From Nitrospira lenta (GTDB taxonomy: Bacteria > Nitrospirota > Nitrospiria > Nitrospirales > Nitrospiraceae): a DNA stretch of 64,000 nt. Of the stretch, positions 24,526 to 33,779 are shown piece by piece. Each line of letters opens with the position of its first letter. The first letter of the stretch is position 1. The notes under the pieces were generated by a model that saw only the letters and a program-made list of their open reading frames with translations, ran no database searches and was not told where the DNA came from. The DNA lies in contig NZ_OUNR01000012.1 in NCBI RefSeq assembly GCF_900403705.1, positions 124,001 to 188,000 on the forward strand, in the 5' to 3' direction. A program made the position numbers and the translations under genes.

Positions 24526-27153
24526 CTAGCGCGGCCGTGAAATGTTGAGCTTCAGCATCTTGGATTGTAAGGTGGTTCGCTTCATGCCAAGCCTCATGGC
24601 GGTACCGGCTGGGCCACCGATGATCCAGTTCGATTCGCGTAACACTTTGAGAATATGTTCGCGCTCGGCTTGTTCGAGCGTCGCCGCTCCAGAGCTGGCC
24701 GTGGCGCTCGGCGTCCGTTTCAATTCGGCCAGTGGCACATAGAGATCCTGGCCCTGGGTAAGAATCACCGCTCGCTCGATGAAATTCTCAAGCTCCCGCA
24801 CATTACCGGGCCAGGGATAGTCCTGCAGCGCTTTCATGGCCTCCGACGGAATTGTCTCGATGCGCTTTTTCATGCGCCGGGCAAATTTCTGAGCGAAGTG
24901 CCTGGTGAGCGCAGGAATATCTCTTGTCCGCTCGCGCAGCGGCGGCATGGTGATCGGAAACACGTTGAGCCGATAGTACAGATCGCTGCGGAACCCCTTG
25001 TCTTCCACCAGTTGCGCCAGCTGGCGGTTGGTGGCAGCGATCAGGCGGACATTGACGCGAATGGTCCTCGTACTTCCCAGACGTTCGAATTCCTGCTCTT
25101 GCAGCACGCGCAGGAGCTTCACTTGCAGGTCTAAGGGGATTTCGCCTACTTCGTCGAGGAAGAGCGTCCCGCAATCTGCCAATTCAAACCGGCCGAGCTT
25201 CGTGGCAATGGCCCCGGTGAAGGCCCCTTTTTCATGACCGAAGAGTTCGCTTTCGAGCAGACCTGCCGGAATGGCCGCGCAGTTCAGCTTGACGAAGGTC
25301 CGTTCACGCCGGTCGCTCAGATTGTGGAGCGCCCGCGCGACCAATTCCTTCCCGCTGCCCGTTTCGCCCAGAATCAGGACGGTGGAATCGGTCACCGCCA
25401 CGGTCTGAACCTGCTTGAGCACCCGTTTCAGCGCCTGACTGTCACCGACGATTTCCTCGAAATTGTAGTCGGTCTGAATTTCCTCCTCGAGGTATAACTT
25501 TTCCTTCGCCAGCTTGTCCTTGAGCGCGGCGATTTCCTGATAGGCCAGTGAATTAGCAACGGCCAGTGCGATCTGCTTAGCCACTTCGCTCAACATCCCT
25601 GCATCCGCCTGCGTAAAGGCCCCTTCCTGAAGACTGCCGACGTTCAAGGCGCCGAGCGTCCGGTCCCGTAACAGCAGAGGAACACAGCAGGCCGATTTGA
25701 CCCCTTCGGCCACAAGCCGCTTGGAGACTTCGCTCTCCGCTTGCTCGAGCTCCTGTTGGCCGAGCATCACCGGTTCCCGCCCCGTGATTGCCGCGGCCGC
25801 TGGGCATCCGCGCAGCGTGTACGAGGTGCCTTCTTCGAGCAATCCCTTTTGTCCGGGAAAGTCCAAGGCGTACAGTTTCAATTGGTTCAGCTCAGGATCC
25901 AGGATGGTCAAACTGATGACATCCGCCTTCAGCACGCGGCGGATGCCGGTCGTGATTGACGCAAACAGATCCCGCACTTCCAGATGGGAGGCGACCGCAT
26001 TGTTCGTCTCCAGCAATAGCTGCAGCCGATCCCGCTCTCGGGCTAATTCCTGACGGGCGTTGAGGACATGGCCATAGTTGAGGGCGTTTTCGACCGCGAT
26101 GGCGATCTGCTTGGCCGCCTCCCCCAAGAGGGTGATGTCATCGGTCTCGTACGTCTTTTCGGTGAGGCTGCTGATCGTCAACACGCCCAAAACATGGTCG
26201 TGCGAGAGCAGGGGAAAACAGTAGGCCGACTGAATGCCTTCCGCCAGCAGACGATCGGCGATATCGGAACGAAACCCCTGGAGATCGGCCTTGACGCAAT
26301 AAAACGGTTTACGTGAGCGGAGGGCAATCCCCGCCGGAGTGCCGTCGACCGACGTCAGCTCGCCTTCAGCAAGAAAACCCTTCGTGAGGTCAAAATTGAG
26401 GGCATGAAGCCTGAACTGCTCGCGCTCCGGTTCGTACAAGAGCAACGCGGTCCGTTCGTGCGGCATCACGCGACGAAGCGACGTGGCGATCGCCGAGAGC
26501 AGTTGCTTCAGATCGAGTGTCGCGTTGACGGCATGATTGATCTCCAGCAGCAGATTCAGCCGGTCCCGTTCCCGGACCAGTGCCCGCTGCGACACTTTCG
26601 CGCTGGCAAAATTGAGCACGTTGTCCACGGCGACGGCAACCTGCTTCGCCACCTGATCGAGAAGAGCAAGGTCCTTGGCGCCGAACGCCTGCGGCTCAAG
26701 ACTCCCGAATCCAATCGCCCCCAGCCGGCTCATCGCGGTCGTAAGCGGCAGGAGACACACGGACTGGACGCCGATTCCCCGGAGTGCGGTCATACCCATC
26801 GCGAAACGGGTTTCTTCGGCGAGCGACGGGATGATCAACGGTTGCTGATGGGTCCAGACCCAGCCGGTAGCCGATTCTTCGATCGGCATTTCCAGTCCAT
26901 CGAGTCTGGTCGTAGTCGTAAGAGGCCGCGCCGCCGCCGTTTCCAGCACGTGGACCTTCATCAGATTTTTTTCCGGATCATGGAGGACCAGACCGATGAA
27001 GTCGAACGGCGCTACTGCCGGGAGACGGTGCGCGAGATCTCGAAACAGCGCCTGGAGGTCGCGGTGGGCCGCGATGGCCTCGGATACTTTCAACAGGGCG
27101 CCGTATTGAGCCACCTCTGCCTCAGCAGTCTGTGAGGGAAGGCTTTCGTCCAT
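24526..27153 (-). CDS. Sigma-54-dependent transcription activator with three GAF domains (FhlA-like)
   Basis: 875 residues. Three GAF sensor domains (about 20-180, 200-360 and 375-530) share the repeated pattern [34 protein letters not shown] and [21 protein letters not shown]+ sigma-54 interaction domain (about 565-790) follows with Walker A GETGSGKE, the sigma-54-contacting GAFTGA loop, Walker [12 protein letters not shown], and sensor elements [15 protein letters not shown] and [14 protein letters not shown] Fis-type helix-turn-helix closes the protein ([19 protein letters not shown]). It activates RpoN promoters in response to a signal bound by the GAFs, which could be a small molecule or redox. 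No target promoter is identified. ATG 27153. Confidence 0.95.
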   Translation of the reverse strand: MDESLPSQTAEAEVAQYGALLKVSEAIAAHRDLQALFRDLAHRLPAVAPFDFIGLVLHDPEKNLMKVHVLETAAARPLTTTTRLDGLEMPIEESATGWVWTHQQPLIIPSLAEETRFAMGMTALRGIGVQSVCLLPLTTAMSRLGAIGFGSLEPQAFGAKDLALLDQVAKQVAVAVDNVLNFASAKVSQRALVRERDRLNLLLEINHAVNATLDLKQLLSAIATSLRRVMPHERTALLLYEPEREQFRLHALNFDLTKGFLAEGELTSVDGTPAGIALRSRKPFYCVKADLQGFRSDIADRLLAEGIQSAYCFPLLSHDHVLGVLTISSLTEKTYETDDITLLGEAAKQIAIAVENALNYGHVLNARQELARERDRLQLLLETNNAVASHLEVRDLFASITTGIRRVLKADVISLTILDPELNQLKLYALDFPGQKGLLEEGTSYTLRGCPAAAAITGREPVMLGQQELEQAESEVSKRLVAEGVKSACCVPLLLRDRTLGALNVGSLQEGAFTQADAGMLSEVAKQIALAVANSLAYQEIAALKDKLAKEKLYLEEEIQTDYNFEEIVGDSQALKRVLKQVQTVAVTDSTVLILGETGSGKELVARALHNLSDRRERTFVKLNCAAIPAGLLESELFGHEKGAFTGAIATKLGRFELADCGTLFLDEVGEIPLDLQVKLLRVLQEQEFERLGSTRTIRVNVRLIAATNRQLAQLVEDKGFRSDLYYRLNVFPITMPPLRERTRDIPALTRHFAQKFARRMKKRIETIPSEAMKALQDYPWPGNVRELENFIERAVILTQGQDLYVPLAELKRTPSATASSGAATLEQAEREHILKVLRESNWIIGGPAGTAMRLGMKRTTLQSKMLKLNISRPR

Positions 27154-27388
27154 AGCGGCCTAGTATGCCTTCGGCGAAACTGGTTCGCAACGGCCCGATT
27201 GAACCGACGGGGACTCGGCCTGTTCCCATTGCGCCGGGCGCCCGTGGAGACACCCGACAACCCGTTCGCTTCTCGTGGCTCGCCGCCGCGCAAAATGATT
27301 GCGGAACCTGATCGACTCGCCTATTCTTGGCCTCCAGTCAATCGCCCAGCCTCACCGCCACGGTGCAACGAGTAGGTGTTTGCGTACG

Positions 27389-28264
27389 ATGAAAAAAGCC
27401 TTTGAGTACGGCCTTGTGCGTGTTGCCGACCTGCTCTTTCATATTCTGCCGCGATCCTGGGCTATGACATTGGGGGAACAGCTCAGTCTGGGCGTCTCGC
27501 ATATCATCACCAAGCGGCGCGACCTCGTGTTGCGCAATCTCGCCTTAGCATTTCCAGAAAAGCCTGCGGCCGAGCGCGCGCACATTGCGTACGAAGTCTG
27601 GCGCAATCTCGGACGGCTCGCCGTCGAATTTTCCCGCGTGTCCGACTTTACCGACGGGTCGATCGACCGCCTGGTGGAAATTGAAGGGCGCGAACATGTC
27701 GATGCGGCGATCAAAGAAGGCAAAGGCATTGTCGGCCTGACCGCGCATTTCACCAACTGGGAACTGACCGGTGCGCTCGTGCAACGCGTCTACGGCAATA
27801 TGACGGTCATCGCCCGGCCCGTCCGCAACCCGATGGTCGATCAGTGGGTCTATGAAAAGCGAACCGCCAGCGGGCTGAAGATCATTCTCCCCAAAGACGC
27901 CGTGAAAGCGTCGCTCAAATGCCTCAAGAACAAAGGCATTATCGGTATGATGATCGACCAAAGCCTGTCGAGCGGCGGCGTGTTTGTCGAGTTCTTCGGT
28001 CGCCCGGCCTCTTCAACGACACTGCCGGCGCTCCTGCATATCCGCACCGGCGCGCCAGTCATGTTTGCCTACCTTGTCCGAAACGGGGAACGCTTCCGCC
28101 TCGTGTTCGAACCCGTAGTCTTTCCACCGGTCGAAGATCCCACCGCGCGGATCCAGATCTACACGCAGGTGATGGCCACGCAATTCGAGCAAGTGATCCG
28201 TCGCTATCCTGAAAGCTGGCTCTGGCTGCATAATCGCTGGAAACGGCAGCCTGACCAGGCGTGA
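27389..28264 (+). CDS. Lysophospholipid / lipid A acyltransferase (LpxL/HtrB family)
   Basis: 291 residues from ATG 27389; an in-frame upstream ATG at 27299 would add 30 non-family residues. An acyltransferase of this family transfers a fatty acyl chain onto lipid A precursor in the inner membrane. The catalytic HX4D/E-type motif is HFTNWE (His and Glu), preceded by KGIVGLTA, with RPVRNPMVDQWV and KGIIGMMIDQSLSSGGVFVEFFGRPA. The C-terminal RYPESWLWLHNRWKR is the diagnostic tail of the family. It starts with a weakly hydrophobic helix. It supports an LPS outer membrane together with lpxC. Monocistronic, divergent from the sigma-54 activator. Confidence 0.92.
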   Translation: MKKAFEYGLVRVADLLFHILPRSWAMTLGEQLSLGVSHIITKRRDLVLRNLALAFPEKPAAERAHIAYEVWRNLGRLAVEFSRVSDFTDGSIDRLVEIEGREHVDAAIKEGKGIVGLTAHFTNWELTGALVQRVYGNMTVIARPVRNPMVDQWVYEKRTASGLKIILPKDAVKASLKCLKNKGIIGMMIDQSLSSGGVFVEFFGRPASSTTLPALLHIRTGAPVMFAYLVRNGERFRLVFEPVVFPPVEDPTARIQIYTQVMATQFEQVIRRYPESWLWLHNRWKRQPDQA

Positions 28265-28280
28265 ACTCCGTACCCCTGCA

Positions 28281-29036
28281 CTATCGCGTGGTATACCCGC
28301 CGTTGGCAAAGATGGTCTGCCCGGTAATCCACCAGCCGTCAGTGACAAGGAACTTGATGAGCGGCACAATATCCTCGATCTTTGTCAGCCCGCCGAGTGC
28401 AGAAGCGGATTGGTGATAGGCAACCGCCTCAGGGCTCTCCTGGCCATAGAAGAACGGGGTGTCCATAGGGCCCGGACCGACAGCGGTCACGGAGATACCG
28501 CGACCGCCGAACTCTTTTGATGCGGCACGGGTGAAGTGTTCCACCGGAGCCTTCATGCCACCATAAGTCGAGTAGAAGCCCGTATAGGCCGCGAGGAGCG
28601 AGGTGACGATCGTGCAAATCTTGCCCCCGTCGTTGAGCTGCTTGCCGGCTTCCTGGATGAAAAAGTACGCCGCCTTGGAGTTGATCGCGGCCATCGAGTC
28701 GTATTCTGCTTCGGTCGTCTCTCCGAAAGGTTTCTTCAGCACCTTACCGACGGTGTTGATGGCGATGTCGATGCCGCCGTACTGCTTCTTTACAGCAGCA
28801 AACGCAGCAACAACCTCGGCGACTCTGGTGAAGTCGCCCCGGATGGCAAATGCATTGCCGCCGGCTGCCTCGATATCGGACACGGTCTTGTCCGCATCCT
28901 CCTTCGTTGACAGGCTGTTGAAGTGGACAGCGATCTTGGCGCCATCTGCGGCGAAGGTTCGGCTGATAAGCCCGCCGAGGTTCTTGGCTCCGCCGCCAAT
29001 AAGGACGACCTTGCCGTTGAGCGAGCGTTCCTTCAT
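28281..29036 (-). CDS. Short-chain dehydrogenase/reductase
   Basis: 251 residues from ATG 29036, chosen by GAAGGAGAAG just upstream. SDR features: the cofactor site GGGAKNLGG (unusual, replacing TGxxxGIG), INTVG in place of NNAG, the catalytic Ser region IVTSLLAAY, and an intact YGGMK (Tyr-x3-Lys). VKKPFGETTEAEYD and GISVTAVGPGPMDTPF are conserved parts. It resembles 3-oxoacyl-ACP reductase-like SDRs, and the substrate is unknown. It sits alone, convergent with the lipid A acyltransferase gene. Confidence 0.85.
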   Translation of the reverse strand: MKERSLNGKVVLIGGGAKNLGGLISRTFAADGAKIAVHFNSLSTKEDADKTVSDIEAAGGNAFAIRGDFTRVAEVVAAFAAVKKQYGGIDIAINTVGKVLKKPFGETTEAEYDSMAAINSKAAYFFIQEAGKQLNDGGKICTIVTSLLAAYTGFYSTYGGMKAPVEHFTRAASKEFGGRGISVTAVGPGPMDTPFFYGQESPEAVAYHQSASALGGLTKIEDIVPLIKFLVTDGWWITGQTIFANGGYTTR

Positions 29037-29296
29037 GCTGGCTTCTCCTTCTCGTTGATTGATATCTGCCTCACCATATGAACTCACAGATAGCCTGTTG
29101 TCATTCCACTGCCAGCACATCGTCACCGGCGCCACTCTTCAAATACGACTACGTTGCCTGCCCATGCAAGGACGCATTTGTGTAGTATTCATAATTAGAT
29201 GTTTGTCTATTGCAATGTCAACGGCTTAATCGACGAGACGGACACATCATTTTCATTGCCATATGAATCAGGCTATTGCAGCGGTATCCCCAGTCG

Positions 29297-30403
29297 TCAC
29301 CTGGCCGATTCACTGTCCAGCTGATGGGCTTTCCGTCCGCCGCGCGCGAGCGGATGGTCAGGAAACTGACCGCCGACCATGAGTTTCGCCATGTCCGACG
29401 CGCGCGCCACGAGGGCCTGCACCCCCTCCCGAAGTTCCCGGCTGTGCTGCACCTCGCTGACATTCCGCTCCATATCCTCCGCGCTCCAACCCCGGGAATG
29501 CGCGACGAACGGGAACTGCGGAAACTGGCAGCCGACTTCGGCGAAAAAGGTCATGAGTTGCCCCGCGACGCCTTGCACATTGTCTTGGCCACCCATAATG
29601 ATGAACGCAGCGACTTTGTTTTTGAGTAGATGTTTATTCGCGATGGTCTCCTGATTCTGGATACAGTTCATCCGCTCGACCATCTTGTAATACAAGCTGC
29701 TGGCATTGCCCCAGCGGATGGGGGTGGATATCAGAATTACATCGGCCCAATGCACGATCGCTTCGTACACGCGATCGAGTTGATCCGTCGGATCCATCTG
29801 CGTGATCGAACAGGGCCAGGTACAGGCATAAGCCGATTTCGAATAGAACCCCTCGCAGGCACGAAAGCTCAGCTCGCGGAGCTTGATGCACTGGGTCTCC
29901 AGTTGAAGCGCGGCGGTGGCATGCTCCAACGCCACATCCAACATCGCGTCGGAGGTGCTGTACCGCGGATGTCCCAGGGTCATAGCCGTCGTCGAGATCC
30001 CCAGAACGCGGACTGGACCAGGCTGGCGGACGACCGGACGGGCTAGGGGATGAGGCTGCTGTTTCTGCTTCTTTCGTTTCGTCGCCGACGACAGATCGAT
30101 ATAGAGCCGGCCGTTCTCTACTTTAGTGACATAGGCCGGGACCTGATCCTCTTCGTAGCCCGGCTCTCCTTGGCCGGTCTGGCGGTGGAACTTCCAGTAA
30201 TGCCAAGGACAGACGATGAACTCGCCGTCGAGCGTACCTTGGCCCAAGGGACCGCCGACATGGTTGCAGGCGTCGGAGATCGCGGCAAACGACCCATTCT
30301 TGTACGTAAGGGCAATTGGCGTCGTGCCGCACATGACTGTCTGTACCGGCCTCAGCTTCAGCTCTTCGACACGTCCGATATCGGTCCACTGCTCGTCCGG
30401 CAT
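29297..30403 (-). CDS. Rieske [2Fe-2S] domain fused to an NAD(P)H-dependent flavin reductase (flavodoxin-like) domain
   Basis: 368 residues from ATG 30403, preceded by AGGAG. Residues about 8-105 form a Rieske domain with C47-x-H49 and C66-x2-H69 (CNHVGG ... CPWHYWK), a 2Fe-2S cluster site. A basic linker of about 25 residues follows, then a flavodoxin/NADPH-dependent FMN reductase-like fold at about 130-345: VRVLGISTTAMTLGHPR, ISTPIRWGNASS (flavin-binding loop) and VAAFIIMGGQDNVQG. The N-terminal module is likely an electron transfer partner of the flavin domain, so the protein may be a self-contained reductase. The acceptor is unknown. Cytoplasmic, with no signal peptide. Next to CDGSH genes. 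Confidence 0.88.
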   Translation of the reverse strand: MPDEQWTDIGRVEELKLRPVQTVMCGTTPIALTYKNGSFAAISDACNHVGGPLGQGTLDGEFIVCPWHYWKFHRQTGQGEPGYEEDQVPAYVTKVENGRLYIDLSSATKRKKQKQQPHPLARPVVRQPGPVRVLGISTTAMTLGHPRYSTSDAMLDVALEHATAALQLETQCIKLRELSFRACEGFYSKSAYACTWPCSITQMDPTDQLDRVYEAIVHWADVILISTPIRWGNASSLYYKMVERMNCIQNQETIANKHLLKNKVAAFIIMGGQDNVQGVAGQLMTFFAEVGCQFPQFPFVAHSRGWSAEDMERNVSEVQHSRELREGVQALVARASDMAKLMVGGQFPDHPLARGGRKAHQLDSESAR

Positions 30404-30490
30404 CACTCACTCCTTCGACAGGCCCTGTTGGCTCGATCGACCGTCACGTGTCCTCTTCGTGTCTTTCCCATACAGGACGGCGGACATCCT

Positions 30491-31183
30491 TCACTTCAGA
30501 CCATCGTTAAACTTGGGGTCGGCCGCATGCGCTCCGTCGCAGAAGGGTTTGTTCTCGGACCGGCCGCAGCGGCACAGAGTCATGCGATTGCGAGTTTCGT
30601 AGGCCTGGCCATCCACGCCGATGAGTTGAATGCCGCCGCGCGCCCACAACGGACCGCTGCACTCCAACGCCGGATCTTCGACGATCCCGATCGACTGCGA
30701 CAAGGCTGGCTCGATCGGCTGACCGGTACCTTTGTCGACGGCAATCAATCGGCCTGCAGGGCAGTCGCCCGTCTGCCGGATGAACTGCGCGCGTACCTTG
30801 GGGTCATCCGTGTGTTCCACTTGGTTCCATACACGGCCGTTCGGATCGCAAAAGCGCGCGAAGGCGCACAAACCCTCAGCGTCGGCCAGTTGCATCGTCG
30901 GCCCGTCGAGCAGCTCCGCCTGTTCGATGACCGGCTTGCGGCTGGCCGATTCAGTCCCATCGAAACCGATTTTGGCGTGCGTGCCGTCACAGAACGGCTT
31001 TGTGTTCGATGCTCCGCAACGGCAGAGCGCATATTCCGCCGAGGTCGGAAGCGTGTCGCCATCCACCCACAGAATCGACTCGCCGGCGCTGTTGACTCCG
31101 ATGATCTGAACGGCGAGCGGGACTGAACCGGAAACGAGATAGGGGCCATTGTTCGAAACGGTGATCTTGCGCTGACTGGACAT
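30491..31183 (-). CDS. Protein with two CDGSH iron-sulfur domains flanking a divergent Fe-S/ferredoxin-like middle
   Basis: 230 residues. CDGSH domain 1 (about 50-75) has CRCGASNTKPFCDGTHAK; domain 2 near the C-terminus has CRCGRSENKPFCDGAH. Each carries the C-x-C-x(n)-C-x3-H layout that binds a [2Fe-2S] cluster with one His ligand. Between them, LCAFARFCDPNGRVW and TGDCPAGRLIAVD look like a divergent mono-cluster ferredoxin-like stretch often associated with CDGSH proteins. Such proteins act in redox sensing or cluster transfer, but the partner is not known. ATG 31183 has an AAGGAG ribosome site. It is 80 bp upstream (in transcription) of the Rieske-flavin gene, so possibly the same operon. 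Confidence 0.9.
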   Translation of the reverse strand: MSSQRKITVSNNGPYLVSGSVPLAVQIIGVNSAGESILWVDGDTLPTSAEYALCRCGASNTKPFCDGTHAKIGFDGTESASRKPVIEQAELLDGPTMQLADAEGLCAFARFCDPNGRVWNQVEHTDDPKVRAQFIRQTGDCPAGRLIAVDKGTGQPIEPALSQSIGIVEDPALECSGPLWARGGIQLIGVDGQAYETRNRMTLCRCGRSENKPFCDGAHAADPKFNDGLK

Positions 31184-31258
31184 TGCGTACTCCTTTCCGC
31201 AACCGAATAGGGTTCACAGCCTGCAGTCGTGCAAAACTGTTTATTGCCTCAAGGACGA

Positions 31259-31370
31259 CCGGTATGACTATTTCGCCAACCCCCAACTGCTTCATGTACT
31301 CGGCGTTATCCCAAAACAAATGTTCCTCGGCAATGCAGCCGTCCTTCCATCTGGCAGGTGTCTTTTCATT
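31259..31370 (-). pseudogene. Remnant of a SnoaL-like/ester-cyclase protein
   Basis: In the gap between the two CDGSH genes a minus-strand frame reads TPARWKDGCIAEEHLFWDN and continues AEYMKQLGV, the C-terminal signature of SnoaL-like polyketide-cyclase fold proteins (usually W..GKIVEEHLFWDN..F..QLG). No complete domain or start of its own is present, so it appears to be a truncated or decayed copy. The identification rests on this short motif only. Confidence 0.4.
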
Positions 31371-31513
31371 TTGTCTGCCTAGTTGCCGCACCGTGACTCT
31401 CTCGGACCATGCCGCACGCACGGCTATCAATTGATCCCCACCGAGCCGGAACTTTCCGGTGCGCTGGCCGGGAGCAAGGTCCGCGGAAGGGGAAAGGAAG
31501 GACCAGTTCACCT

Positions 31514-31750
31514 TCAAAGCGTCTTGTGTGTCCCGTCGCAAAACGGCGGATTCTTGGTCTGCTTGCACTGACAGAGCGCGACCGTCTTCTTCTCGGTCGT
31601 GGTGAATTCCATGGGCGTGAAACTGGTCACCTTGTGAGACCCGTCACAAAACGGCTGGCTCTTCGAACGTCCACAGCGGCACCAATAGTAAGTGCCCGGC
31701 TCCAACGACAAGACCGCGGGTTGCTTGGCTGCGATGACCGGCTTTTCCAT
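31514..31750 (-). CDS. Small double-CDGSH iron-sulfur protein
   Basis: 78 residues holding two complete CDGSH modules and little else: CRCGRSKSQPFCDGSHK and CQCKQTKNPPFCDGTHK. This matches the short, soluble MiNT/CISD3-like type, which holds two [2Fe-2S] clusters, each with three Cys and one His. Such proteins are redox- or pH-sensitive cluster carriers. The ATG at 31750 has an AGAGGGCG ribosome-like sequence upstream. It lies upstream of the larger CDGSH gene on the same strand, separated by a 330-bp gap holding the SnoaL remnant, and downstream of the cytochrome c gene. Confidence 0.92.
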   Translation of the reverse strand: MEKPVIAAKQPAVLSLEPGTYYWCRCGRSKSQPFCDGSHKVTSFTPMEFTTTEKKTVALCQCKQTKNPPFCDGTHKTL

Positions 31751-31805
31751 GAGTCGCCCTCTTGGTTAATGTGTTCATCGAGTTATGCGTCCGTTTGCTC
31801 ATGAA

Positions 31806-32168
31806 TCACTGTCGCAGACTCTTCACATAGGCCAGGACATCCTGCATCTCGGCGTCCGACAGTTGTCCCTTCCAGCCCACCATCGCCGTTGGCGGGCGGC
31901 CCTTCTCGATCGTGGCCAACAATTCTGCATCGGGTTTTTTCTTGCTCGCCGCACTGGCGAAATCGGCTGCGGGGGGGTTGATGGTTTTTCCGACAGGGCC
32001 GTCTCCTCGACCTTGGGGACCGTGACAAAGCACACAATGTTTCTCATAGATAGCCTTGCCCTTTCGGACATCTCCATCGGCCGCATGCGCAAGGGGCTCG
32101 CCCATCCCTGCCGGCCACGGCACGATAGCGAAGGCCGCAATAACCACACCCGTCAGAACCGTTTTCAT
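31806..32168 (-). CDS. Small periplasmic class I cytochrome c
   Basis: 120 residues from ATG 32168 (AAAGGACG upstream); a signal peptide ends in AHAADGD. The mature part is a monoheme cytochrome c with CVLCH and the distal Met in PTAMVGWKGQLSD. LSDAEMQDVLAYVKSLRQ is the usual C-terminal helix. It likely shuttles electrons in the periplasm, for example to or from a membrane oxidase or a nitrite-oxidising enzyme, but no partner is seen here. A monoheme cytochrome close to a Rieske-flavin protein and CDGSH proteins suggests an electron-transfer neighbourhood. Confidence 0.92.
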   Translation of the reverse strand: MKTVLTGVVIAAFAIVPWPAGMGEPLAHAADGDVRKGKAIYEKHCVLCHGPQGRGDGPVGKTINPPAADFASAASKKKPDAELLATIEKGRPPTAMVGWKGQLSDAEMQDVLAYVKSLRQ

Positions 32169-32286
32169 GATCGTCCTTTCCCTCGCCACCGGCTTCTCGA
32201 CTCAGATCTGTGGGCGAGATAGGCGGGGGCCACCGTCAGGATGACGATGGCCCCCTATTCCGTACGAGCTCACTCACGGAACGCGG

Positions 32287-33204
32287 TTACTGCACCTTCC
32301 TCAGGTCAATCACCGTTCCTTCTTCGTTCAGCTCGACAACAATATCGGACCCTTCCGCGATCGGCTTAGTCTTCACTTCCATCCGCTCAAGCGGAAACAC
32401 TTTCTCTCCCTCGGGAGTCGAAAGCTTGATCTGATTTTTCGTCGCACCGGTATAGATCAACTTGCCAAAAATCAGACGGTGCGTTCCAGCCTTGTGCTTA
32501 CTTCCGTGATGATCAATGACCATATTTTCTTCATTGAGCCAGATCGACACCTCATCACCGACCGCCGCATCGGCGGGGGCGGTCTTCGCGCTGATCGTGT
32601 ATTGCCCGGTCGGCGTCTTCACATAGATGAGGCCGGACTCGATCTTGGTCACGACGCCGTTTGCTTGAATCACATGGCCGGGCATGGTGCGGGGGTGTTC
32701 AGTAAACGCCATCTCCACGGTAAAGCGATGGATATCGATTACCTTCCCCTCTTCATTCAACTCAACCGTGACCGGAGCTCCCTCTTCAAGTACCGACATC
32801 TTCGACCGGCCTGTTTGCACGTCAAACGTCTTCTCTCCCTCCGGGGTCCAGAGCTTGATCTCCTTCTTGTCCGATGAGGCATACGTGAGGGCGCCCGACA
32901 CGAATCGATGGGAATGGTTCTTATCCCCCTTCCGGTGAACGTCAATCACCGCATTGTTTTCATTCACTTGCATGACCACTTCCTCGCCAACCTTCAGATT
33001 CTGAGGCCCGGTTGCAGAGGAAATGATCATAGAGCCCCACGAGGTCTTCACCGTCGTCTCCCCGGAACGCACTTGCGAGACGACGCCCGTGACCTTCATA
33101 TGCGTTGCCGTTGTCGCAGGATGTCCACCGTCGCCAGCAAACCCATACGGGGCAACCATCGCCAGACTCAAGATCATCAAACTTAACACCACCGCCTTAC
33201 GCAT
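32287..33204 (-). CDS. Secreted protein built from four internal repeats, unknown function
   Basis: 305 residues from ATG 33204 (GGGAG upstream; GTG at 33210 is possible). A signal peptide ends in GFAGDGG. The mature protein has two halves of about 130 residues, each starting GVVSQVRSGETTVKTSWG or GVVTKIESGLIYVKTPTG. Each half ends with NEEG.VID, and each half contains two smaller repeats ending in NENNAVID or NEEGKVID, so about four related beta-rich units can be counted. The repeats are rich in Val, Thr and charged residues. The pattern suggests a periplasmic or surface beta-sandwich protein. No homologous family name can be given with confidence. Confidence 0.75.
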   Translation of the reverse strand: MRKAVVLSLMILSLAMVAPYGFAGDGGHPATTATHMKVTGVVSQVRSGETTVKTSWGSMIISSATGPQNLKVGEEVVMQVNENNAVIDVHRKGDKNHSHRFVSGALTYASSDKKEIKLWTPEGEKTFDVQTGRSKMSVLEEGAPVTVELNEEGKVIDIHRFTVEMAFTEHPRTMPGHVIQANGVVTKIESGLIYVKTPTGQYTISAKTAPADAAVGDEVSIWLNEENMVIDHHGSKHKAGTHRLIFGKLIYTGATKNQIKLSTPEGEKVFPLERMEVKTKPIAEGSDIVVELNEEGTVIDLRKVQ

Positions 33205-33328
33205 AATCACGCTCCCTTTGTTGTGAGACTCTCGTCTCTGGATTCATATCTGGCCGGCCCCACATGCTGCTAAATTAAGTATTAGTGCGAAACCCTTGCC
33301 CAATGCAAGAGGCCTGATAGATCCCTCA

Positions 33329-33775
33329 TTAGAGGTACAGCGGCTTGATCGGCGACACGACTGCCGCCGGATCGTTCTTCCAGACCGACTCATCCGCATC
33401 GACGTACACTTCGACTTCGTTCCCATCGGGATCATGCAGATAGAGACTCTGGCTCACCGTGTGATCGCTCATACCGTCGATCGTCACCCCGGCCTGTTCC
33501 AGTTCCCGCTTCGCCGCGCGCAGCTCATCAAGGTTGTCGCCGACCTTGATACCGATGTGATAAAGCCCGCGCCGCCGGCCCTGTGAAGGCCCCGGCGCAT
33601 CGCCCACCTGGATCAGCAATAACTCGTGATGGGTGCGACCAGACGTGAGCGCGGCCGCTGCGCCGTTGAAAATCCTCCCGACTTCTTTGAAACCCAACAG
33701 ATCGCGATAGAAGGCGAGCGACCGTTGCAGATCTTTCACATAGAACACGACGTGACCGAGATAGTGCGCTCTCAT
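33329..33775 (-). CDS. VOC/glyoxalase family protein (first of a pair)
   Basis: 148 residues from ATG 33775 (GGGAGGTG upstream). One VOC domain with YLGHVVFYVKDLQRSLAFYRDLLGF (the metal-site His is in GHV), HHELLLIQV, GLYHIGIKV, and DPDGNEVEVYVD with the C-terminal metal-ligand Glu. The metal triad is therefore consistent with catalytic VOC enzymes such as extradiol dioxygenases or fosfomycin/glyoxalase-type proteins. The substrate is unknown. It lies 4 bp downstream of the second VOC gene and is co-transcribed with it. Confidence 0.88.
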   Translation of the reverse strand: MRAHYLGHVVFYVKDLQRSLAFYRDLLGFKEVGRIFNGAAAALTSGRTHHELLLIQVGDAPGPSQGRRRGLYHIGIKVGDNLDELRAAKRELEQAGVTIDGMSDHTVSQSLYLHDPDGNEVEVYVDADESVWKNDPAAVVSPIKPLYL

Positions 33776-33779
33776 TGGT

